Shown here piece by piece: positions 55,077 to 61,630 of a DNA stretch of 64,000 nt; position 1 is the first letter of the stretch; each line of letters starts with the position of its first letter. The notes beneath the pieces are model-generated. The model saw only the letters and a program-made list of their open reading frames with translations, made no database searches and was not told the DNA's origin. Location: assembly GCF_011304355.1 (NCBI RefSeq), contig NZ_CP049888.1:806001-870000 (forward strand). The letters run 5' to 3'. A program made the position numbers and the translations under genes. Source of the DNA: Weissella coleopterorum (lineage in GTDB: Bacteria > Bacillota > Bacilli > Lactobacillales > Lactobacillaceae).

Positions 55077-55481
55077 ATGAATAAATAAGGAATTTATAAC
55101 AAGTACAACGCAGTAGTGGATGCTATGGTGGATTACCACTCAGAAAATTCAATGTTTGCGAGCGATCCAGCTATGGAATTCGTAAAAGAATCCTTAGCCA
55201 ATGATCCGAAAGATGTTCAAGAAATTGTTGGTGAAGAATTTTATGATAATTGGTACTAAAAGAATGAGTTTGGAGAGCTCGACTTGCAAGAATTAACAAT
55301 TGAAGATATTAATGACCGGCAAGAAGTTAATGTTGAATTAGGAAATGAACTATTAAATAAGATTAAAAGGGGAATTAATGATAAGCTACCTAATGGTTTT
55401 CAGGATAATCTGGAATTTGATGATGTATTACACGGTAAGCATATTAAATTGGATGAAGCCTTATTAGATATTAGATGGTGA
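55077..55481 (+). pseudogene. Small acidic protein gene with two in-frame stops
   Basis: From ATG 55077 (ribosome site TATGGAGAAT) one frame runs to 55481 but is cut by TAA at codon 4 (55086-55088) and TAA at 55257-55259. Between and after these it reads GIYNKYNAVVDAMVDYHSEN ... EEFYDNWY and KNEFGELDLQELTIEDIND ... LLDIRW, both acidic and helical. It is either one decayed gene of 134 codons or two small ones; the second part could start at TTG 55284. Not recognised. It is the last accessory gene before comGA. Confidence 0.5.
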
Positions 55482-55627
55482 ACTAGTCAGAATCACCATA
55501 TTACTTAAAAGATGTAGAAAATAATCAAAAGCCAATTGAACTGGTATGGTGCATTTGACTTTTTTGTCTAATTATAAAATGTAACATTATTTGAATTTTG
55601 TGATTCTTACTGTGTAAGGAGGCTGAT

Positions 55628-56521
55628 ATGACAATTGAAAATATGTTCAAGGAATTAGTTGGTTACGTAATTCAAGAAAAAGGGAGCGATTTATATCTTT
55701 TACCATCTGGTAAGGGGTATCGGATTATGATAATTTCGAATCAAGGATTAAAAAGATTGAAGCAAATTGAAACTGATCTAGGATTACGGCTGATTAGATA
55801 TATTAAATTTTGTAGTGGAATGGACATCAGTGAAACGCGACGCCCACAGTTAAGTCGAATGAATTATCAAATTGGTGGGGCAAATTATAATTGCCGAATT
55901 TCAAGCGTAGGTAATTTTCTACAACAAGAATCAATGGTAATTCGCTTCTTGTATCAGATATGTAATTTGGAAATTAAATTTAAAGACGCGAAACCGATCT
56001 ATAAATTGATTGAATCTGTCAAAGAAACAAGTGGATTAATTCTTTTAAGTGGTCGAACAGGAGTAGGGAAAACCAGCACTCTCTATTATGCAATTCAACA
56101 ATTAAAAGCAACTCGTTTAGTACTTAGTATTGAGGACCCAGTCGAAATTGAAGATAATGAAATTTTACAATTGCAAATCAATACATTAGCCGATATGAAT
56201 TACCAAGAGTTATTAAATCTGGCGCTACGACATCACCCGGAAATATTAATTATTGGAGAAATCAGAGATGCGAAAACCGCACAGATTGCTGTTGAAGCAG
56301 GAATGAGTGGTCATCTGGTACTTAGCACTGTTCATGCAGATTCATGTTTAGGTGTTTGGTATCGAATGCGAGAACTGGGAATTGACGATTGGGCACTAAG
56401 ACATGTATTAAAAGGTGTGGGCTATCAAACAATGTTAACAGTTAATGCTGAAAAAAAAGCTCATTTAAAATATTTAAATAGGCAAGAATTATTAGATGAG
56501 AAGGAGTTTAATGAGAACTAA
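55628..56521 (+). CDS. comGA: ComGA, traffic ATPase of the competence pilus
   Basis: GspE/PilB-type ATPase that drives the DNA-uptake pilus. The 297-residue protein has Walker A SGRTGVGKTS (141-150), an Asp box SIEDPVE, Walker B ILIIGEIRD and the His box TVHAD. GTAAGGAGG precedes the ATG. I see no TACGAATA-like competence sigma box in the 145 bp upstream. The gene in other lactobacilli often follows yebC; here the foreign block has come between them, which may have changed its promoter. Confidence 0.94.
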   Translation: MTIENMFKELVGYVIQEKGSDLYLLPSGKGYRIMIISNQGLKRLKQIETDLGLRLIRYIKFCSGMDISETRRPQLSRMNYQIGGANYNCRISSVGNFLQQESMVIRFLYQICNLEIKFKDAKPIYKLIESVKETSGLILLSGRTGVGKTSTLYYAIQQLKATRLVLSIEDPVEIEDNEILQLQINTLADMNYQELLNLALRHHPEILIIGEIRDAKTAQIAVEAGMSGHLVLSTVHADSCLGVWYRMRELGIDDWALRHVLKGVGYQTMLTVNAEKKAHLKYLNRQELLDEKEFNEN

Positions 56522-57518
56522 AGCAAACTGGTCTCGACAAGATCAAGTTCAATTTTTTGAAACTTTAGGCGATTTGTTAAAGTCAGGTTATTCCTTACAA
56601 AACGCATTGAATTCTATTCAGACGCTACAACCTAAAAATGAACGAATTATTGGAAACATTTTAATCGATATGCAAAATGGAATTAGTTTTGAACAAGCTG
56701 TCAAGCATTATGTCCCTGCTCGAATTAACTTTCAATTGAGTTTCGTGCAATTGCATGGCAATATGCGCGTGGTCATTCAAGAAATAGGAACAAAGGAATA
56801 TATCCAGTATATTCATTACCAAAAATTAAAAATGTTATTATTCTACCCCGGGTTATTACTATTTTTAGTATTGATATTAGGTTTGGCGTTATTTTGCTTT
56901 TTTTCAAATGATATTTGGCATGATCAAGCTAATCGATTTTTGAATTTTTCCGGATATACAACCTTTGTTATCCTTATTCTAGGAGTATTATTAATTATTT
57001 TATGTATACTTGGGTCTAGACATTTTTTACGAATAACTTTTATAAAATATTGGTCATTTTATTTAAAAATACCTGTCATAAAAGATGTATTGAAGCTATT
57101 AATGGCATATTATTTTTTGTTTCATATGGGTACCTTACTAAAATCAGGTGTTAGCTTGTCTACGGTTATTCGACGAATTAATAGGATAACAACGCTCCCC
57201 TTTATTGAAATAATAGGAGGTGAAATGCAAAAACATTTGATGCGCGGTGATGATTTAGTATCTGCGTTAAGGGAGATGCCTTTTCTACCTAAAGAAGCAG
57301 AATGTTTATTTGAGACCGGTAAAACACAAGCAATGATTGGATGTGATTTTGTACGTTTGGCGCTTTTAAAGAAAAATCAGCTAGATAGACTAATTGAACG
57401 TTTATTATTATTAATACAGCCAATCGGCTTTGGCTGTATTGGGTGTCTGATTATTATGCTATATTTGAAATTTTTATTACCAATTTATTCTGAAATGGGG
57501 GACTTTAGTGGATGGTGA
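56511..57518 (+). CDS. comGB: ComGB, platform protein of the competence pilus
   Basis: GspF/PilC-family inner-membrane protein of about 335 residues with three hydrophobic segments (around 110-135, 150-170 and 305-330) and the paired GspF pattern (LGDLLKSGYSLQNALNSI; MGTLLKSGVSLSTVI). ATG 56511 follows AAGGAG and overlaps the comGA stop by 11 bases. It anchors pilus assembly to the membrane. Confidence 0.93.
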   Translation: MRTKANWSRQDQVQFFETLGDLLKSGYSLQNALNSIQTLQPKNERIIGNILIDMQNGISFEQAVKHYVPARINFQLSFVQLHGNMRVVIQEIGTKEYIQYIHYQKLKMLLFYPGLLLFLVLILGLALFCFFSNDIWHDQANRFLNFSGYTTFVILILGVLLIILCILGSRHFLRITFIKYWSFYLKIPVIKDVLKLLMAYYFLFHMGTLLKSGVSLSTVIRRINRITTLPFIEIIGGEMQKHLMRGDDLVSALREMPFLPKEAECLFETGKTQAMIGCDFVRLALLKKNQLDRLIERLLLLIQPIGFGCIGCLIIMLYLKFLLPIYSEMGDFSGW

Positions 57519-57826
57519 GCAAGAGAAAAGGGTTTACGTTAATTGAAGTTATCACAGTTTTATTCATTGTTGGTCTATTAACAGTCCTAATTCTTCCAAA
57601 TATTCATAGAGTAAGAGAAATTGCTAATCGGCACCAAGCTGATACGATGGAACAAACGATTCAGAATCAGGTTGATTTATACTTGATAGAACATCCTGAA
57701 AATCGACCCGTTACTAAGGAAAAGATGTTGAAGGATAATTATTTGAGTAATCAACAAGTCACTCGCATGAATCAATTAGGATTTAGTTTTGATCATGAAG
57801 GTAAATTAAAGAGAATAAAAAGTTAA
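57512..57826 (+). CDS. comGC: ComGC, major competence pseudopilin
   Basis: 104 residues with the prepilin signature RKG|FTLIEVITVLFIVG; cleavage by the prepilin peptidase after G7 leaves Phe1 and Glu5. Start overlaps comGB (ATGGTGA). It would form the main shaft of the DNA-uptake pilus. Confidence 0.94.
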   Translation: MVSKRKGFTLIEVITVLFIVGLLTVLILPNIHRVREIANRHQADTMEQTIQNQVDLYLIEHPENRPVTKEKMLKDNYLSNQQVTRMNQLGFSFDHEGKLKRIKS

Positions 57827-57834
57827 GAGTGATA

Positions 57835-58248
57835 ATGAAAAATAGATTCGGTTTTACGTTAATTGAGATTATGATAACGCTTTTTTTAACCTGTACGATT
57901 TTAAGCACTTTTACATACTGTGGGGCAAACAAAGTACCCAAACAAAATTGGATAAAGTTTAAGAAAGAACTTCAATTTGAAGTGGATCGAGTTAGAAATA
58001 TATCACAACCTGGACAAATTATTATTGAAGGTTGTGAAGAAAAGAAAAACAGAGCAATTATGGTGCAAAAAAAAAATACAATCAATTATATATTTACCTG
58101 ATGACTGGGTGGTAGCTTATGGGGCTGTTTCGGTTCATTCGGGTGGGTTCAACCAGGGACGATTGTTTTACAAAATATAAAAAATAAAGAATTTAAGAAA
58201 TTATCATTTTCGATGGGATGGGGTGATTTTAATCTCAAGTCGACGTAA
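57835..58248 (+). pseudogene. comGD: ComGD minor pseudopilin, two compensating frameshifts
   Basis: Starts MKNRFG|FTLIEIMITLFL, a proper prepilin signal. The frame is lost at a run of ten A (about 58067-58076) and stops at 58101. The next stretch IIYLPDDWVVAYGAVS lies in the second frame, and FGWVQPGTIVLQN ... GWGDFNLKST lies again in the first frame, ending at 58248. One extra (or two missing) A at the run and one missing base near 58130 would reconcile all three into a ComGD of normal length. Either a sequencing artefact, slippage-dependent expression, or a real pseudogene that would abolish transformation. GTG 57829 is an alternative start. Confidence 0.8.
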
Positions 58249-58426
58249 AGGTTTTTTAATGTTGGATGCCTTGCTGGCATTAGTTTTGATTTCGCACACG
58301 GTAATAAATTGTCAAATGCTCGTTTGTCATCATCAACGAAATAAGATTAGACTATATGACGAACAGAGCAAATTATTATATCAATTACGAGAAGTGCGAG
58401 AACAATGGGATGATCGTAAAAAGTGA
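58223..58426 (+). CDS. comGE: ComGE minor pseudopilin
   Basis: 67 residues, with RRKG|FLMLDALLALVLIS, a prepilin-type signal with Leu/Asp variation around position 5. GTG 58223 lies inside the end of comGD. Short but within the family's range. Named mainly from position between comGD and comGF. Confidence 0.75.
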   Translation: MILISSRRKGFLMLDALLALVLISHTVINCQMLVCHHQRNKIRLYDEQSKLLYQLREVREQWDDRKK

Positions 58427-58898
58427 AAGAAATGCATTTTCATTAGTGGAAGTCATGATGGGACTATTAATTCTGGGCATTATCGCCCAATTAATGACTG
58501 AAAATATTTATCAACTTATTCGATTTAAAGCCACGGAAAGAGAAAGTCATTTTCAATATCAAGCAAACCGATTGATATTAGATTTAAATCAGTCAAAGTT
58601 AAATTTGAAATTGATTGATGCCAAGATGAGAATTGATCACAGACCTGTCTATTATTTCTATTCTTTGAAAACCGATAAAGAATATCGGCTAATTATTTGG
58701 CATCAACGCTTAGTTTTGACGGGTAGTAATAAAGAATATATGCCATTAAGTAAGGGAATATATATTGAAAAAATGGTCAAAACTGATAAAAGTAACTATT
58801 ATTCAATGATCATTAGAGAATTAGAACATCTAAAACATCTTGGTAGACAGGATAATTGCTTAAGTCTTCAACGTTGTATTTATATGAATAACGATTAG
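58410..58898 (+). CDS. comGF: ComGF minor pseudopilin
   Basis: About 162 residues with NA|FSLVEVMMGLLILGII, a prepilin-like signal, then a soluble domain containing YYFYSLKTDKEYRLI. ATG 58410 is chosen because it places the signal near the N-terminus; the frame is open further upstream. Overlaps comGE by 17 bases. Confidence 0.82.
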   Translation: MIVKSERNAFSLVEVMMGLLILGIIAQLMTENIYQLIRFKATERESHFQYQANRLILDLNQSKLNLKLIDAKMRIDHRPVYYFYSLKTDKEYRLIIWHQRLVLTGSNKEYMPLSKGIYIEKMVKTDKSNYYSMIIRELEHLKHLGRQDNCLSLQRCIYMNND

Positions 58899-59125
58899 TG
58901 AATAAGTTGAGGTTTCAAGTGCGAAGAAAAGGACATATTACGGTCTATATACTAATGTTTAGTATATTTGGAATGACAGTGTTACAGCATTATTTAAAAA
59001 TAGAAAAAAGACAATATGAAGTCATTATTGAGCAAAATAAACACTTAGAGCGTGAAATAAAAAAATATAAAAAATTAATTAATAGAACGAATGAAAATGA
59101 ATCCCTGCTTGCTAAAAAGTCATAA
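58898..59125 (+). CDS. comGG: ComGG-like minor pseudopilin
   Basis: 75 residues: RRKGHITVYILMFSIFGMTVL as a single hydrophobic segment, followed by a Lys/Glu-rich amphipathic helix. GTG start shares one base with the comGF stop (TAGTG). Identity rests mainly on position as the last comG gene. Confidence 0.7.
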   Translation: MNKLRFQVRRKGHITVYILMFSIFGMTVLQHYLKIEKRQYEVIIEQNKHLEREIKKYKKLINRTNENESLLAKKS

Positions 59126-59176
59126 AATGACTAAACTGAAATTTATATTTAATATTAAATTCTTAGGGGTGAATGC

Positions 59177-60175
59177 ATGTTTGAAGAAATTGAACAGGCA
59201 GTTAATGTACTACAATTAACTCGAAATAAAATAAGCGATCAAATGGATATTTCAGCCGTGGAAGCATTGATTGAAGTTTTTTCAATAATATTAGGCGAGG
59301 AAAGTGATGATTTAAATGCTCTAGATCAAAATCTAGTGATGTCGTGGACATCTAATATTAATAAGTTGAATTTAGAAAAAATGAGTAGTGCTGATAAACG
59401 TCAAGTTCTACAATTGGTTTTAGTTGGAACATTGATGGAGGATCGATTACAGGCAAATTATCAAATAACACCTGATGGAATTGGGATGTGGGTGGCTTAT
59501 TTTGTAGAGCAATTTAAAAATACTGATAGTAAAGAATTATCTCTTTTAGATATTAGCATTGGTTCAGGAAACTTAAGTGCTACAATTCAACAAGTAGTGA
59601 ATTCTGAAATACCAATTAAAGTTACTGGAATTGATAATGATGACACAATGTTGACTTTAGCCAGTGGCGTGAATACGATCTTGGGACTTGATTGGCAACT
59701 TAAATTAAAAGATGCTGTTAATTTTGATTTTACTGAACAGTATCAGATAGTTGTCGGAGATTTACCAGTCGGGATGTATCCGAAGTCGGTTGACTCTGCC
59801 TACATAGTGAAGGCCAAAGATAATAATCAATTAAGTTATGTGCACCATTTGTTGATAGAAAAAGCAGTTAATGTGCTAAAACCGGGTGGAACAGCCCTAT
59901 TATTGGTACCAGAAAACATTTTGGAAACCGAACAGGGTTCCGATCTTTTGAGATTATTACAAAGTGAGGAAATATTACTACAAGCAATTATGAAATTCCC
60001 TCACAAATTATTTAAAAAAGGGGTTGTTGGTAAAGAGCTGATTATTTTACAAAAACACGATGGAATAAATCGACAAGCCGAGCCAGTTTTGTTAGCGCAA
60101 ATTCCTGAAATTGGGGATGAACTAGCAAACAAAAAGTTTATTGAAGAAGTTCAGAATTGGAAAAGTGGGATTTAG
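59177..60175 (+). CDS. Class I SAM-dependent methyltransferase, YtxK-like
   Basis: 332 residues resembling N6-adenine-type methyltransferases: SAM-binding LLDISIGSGNLSATI near 122-136, and a catalytic-loop variant VVGDLPVGMYP near 194 in place of NPP(F/Y). An N-terminal helical domain (1-100) precedes it. It lies between comG and ackA, the standard place of ytxK in Firmicutes. Its substrate is not known. TTAGGGGTG ribosome site. Confidence 0.88.
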   Translation: MFEEIEQAVNVLQLTRNKISDQMDISAVEALIEVFSIILGEESDDLNALDQNLVMSWTSNINKLNLEKMSSADKRQVLQLVLVGTLMEDRLQANYQITPDGIGMWVAYFVEQFKNTDSKELSLLDISIGSGNLSATIQQVVNSEIPIKVTGIDNDDTMLTLASGVNTILGLDWQLKLKDAVNFDFTEQYQIVVGDLPVGMYPKSVDSAYIVKAKDNNQLSYVHHLLIEKAVNVLKPGGTALLLVPENILETEQGSDLLRLLQSEEILLQAIMKFPHKLFKKGVVGKELIILQKHDGINRQAEPVLLAQIPEIGDELANKKFIEEVQNWKSGI

Positions 60176-60275
60176 AATTAGCAACCCTAGATCATGTTTT
60201 TCATGGTAAGATATATTCTATATGGAGTTATTATTAACTTTGATGAAATGCGCACAAAAAAGGAGATGTTTAAGA

Positions 60276-61460
60276 ATGGCGAAGACAATAGCAATCAATG
60301 CAGGATCTTCATCTTTGAAGTTTCAATTAATTGAGATGCCAAATGAAAAGGTGATCGCAAAAGGACAGATTGAACGAATCGGATTATCTGATTCGATTTT
60401 TTCATTGAAGTTCAATGGGGAAAAATTTGAAAATATCTTAGACATCAAAAATCATGAGCAAGGAATTGCTTACATGCTTGAACAATTTAAGCAACATGGT
60501 GTCATTGCTGATATTCAAGAAATCACTGGTGTTGGTCATCGTGTCGTGGCAGGTGGTGAATGGTATAATCATTCAGTCATCATTGATGATGATGTTATGA
60601 CAAAATTGGAGAAGCTTATTGACTATGCGCCACTTCACGAACCAGCTAATATTGTTGGAATTCAAACCTTTCAAAAATTGATTCCAAATGCTTTATCAGT
60701 AGCTGTTTTTGACACGGCTTTCCATCAAACCATGCCACAGATAAATTATTTATATGGGCTACCCTATGAATATTACACAAAGTATGGCGCACGTAAGTAT
60801 GGGGCGCACGGAACTTCACATCGTTATATCTCAGCTCGTGCGGCTGAAATGTTAGATAAGCCATTAGAATCATTAAAAATTATCACTTTGCATTTGGGAG
60901 CGGGATCATCAATAACTGCGATTAAAGATGGAAAGTCATTTGATACTTCAATGGGATTTACTCCCTTAGCTGGAGTAATGATGGCAACCCGGACTGGGGA
61001 TATTGATCCATCATTGGTAAATTATATTCAAGAACGTGAAGGCTTGACTAATGAGCAGATGTTAGAAATTATGAACAAAAAATCTGGATTATTAGGAGTG
61101 TCAACTATCTCTTCCGATATGCGCGATTTGAAAGAGGTTGCAGAAACTAATCCACATGCCAAATTAGCAATTGATATGTGGGAAGATCGTGTTCTACGCT
61201 ACATTGGACAATATATTGTTGAAATGGGTGGTTTGGATGTCTTGGTCTTTTCAGGTGGAATTGGTGAAAATTCTAAAGAACAACGTTCTCACATTATTGA
61301 GCGGTTAAATTTCATGGGAATTAAGATGGATGAATCGAAGAATGATGTCTACGGGGAAGAGACAATCTTGACTGCAAACGGTTCAACGGCAGAAGTTTTG
61401 ATCGTCCCAACAGATGAAGAGATTATGATTGCACGAGATGTTGAATCATTAAAAAAATAA
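60276..61460 (+). CDS. ackA: Acetate kinase
   Basis: Converts acetyl phosphate and ADP to acetate and ATP. About 394 residues: TIAINAGSSSLKFQ at the N-terminus, GHRVVAGGEW, FDTAFHQTMP, YGAHGTSHRYIS, LGAGSSITAI and the GGIGENS segment. ATG 60276 follows AAAGGAGATG and is preferred over ATG 60222. No cre site is visible in the upstream 100 bp. Confidence 0.96.
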   Translation: MAKTIAINAGSSSLKFQLIEMPNEKVIAKGQIERIGLSDSIFSLKFNGEKFENILDIKNHEQGIAYMLEQFKQHGVIADIQEITGVGHRVVAGGEWYNHSVIIDDDVMTKLEKLIDYAPLHEPANIVGIQTFQKLIPNALSVAVFDTAFHQTMPQINYLYGLPYEYYTKYGARKYGAHGTSHRYISARAAEMLDKPLESLKIITLHLGAGSSITAIKDGKSFDTSMGFTPLAGVMMATRTGDIDPSLVNYIQEREGLTNEQMLEIMNKKSGLLGVSTISSDMRDLKEVAETNPHAKLAIDMWEDRVLRYIGQYIVEMGGLDVLVFSGGIGENSKEQRSHIIERLNFMGIKMDESKNDVYGEETILTANGSTAEVLIVPTDEEIMIARDVESLKK

Positions 61461-61471
61461 ATTAAATTTAA

Positions 61472-61514
61472 AGAGGACTTGATGGACGATTTTACGTGTG
61501 TCGAGTTCTTTTTA
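61472..61514 (+). terminator. Terminator after ackA
   Basis: AAAGAGGACTTGA and TCGAGTTCTTT pair with one bulge and a G:U pair, followed by TTATG; weaker than the others. Confidence 0.55.
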
Positions 61515-61585
61515 TGTTAGAAATTCGAGCCGCGGTTAATTATAACGAAAAACGTAACTTATTAAGTTCCGAAATGAGTTTGGTC

Positions 61586-61594
61586 TGCTATAAT
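61586..61594 (+). promoter_or_regulatory. Extended -10 promoter of priA
   Basis: TGCTATAAT at 61586-61594, 37 bases before the priA start codon. No good -35 box. Confidence 0.5.
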
Positions 61595-61630
61595 TATTAG
61601 AAGTGTGTTTTTTGGAAGGAGAAGCTATTG

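Larger units (their letters stand above)
32869..55500. mobile_element. Integrated, decayed mobilizable plasmid-like block between yebC and comGA
   Basis: Everything from the yebC terminator to just before comGA is accessory. It contains a MobP2-type relaxase remnant, plasmid-type TopB, UvrX-like polymerase with YolD partner, an IS3-family element, three cargo modules, duplicated fragments, and many broken genes. No plasmid replication initiator, partition ATPase, integrase or resolvase was recognised, and no clear flanking direct repeats were found, so how it entered is unknown. Boundaries are approximate. It may have arrived by recombination of a plasmid whose rep gene has since been lost. 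Confidence 0.7.
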
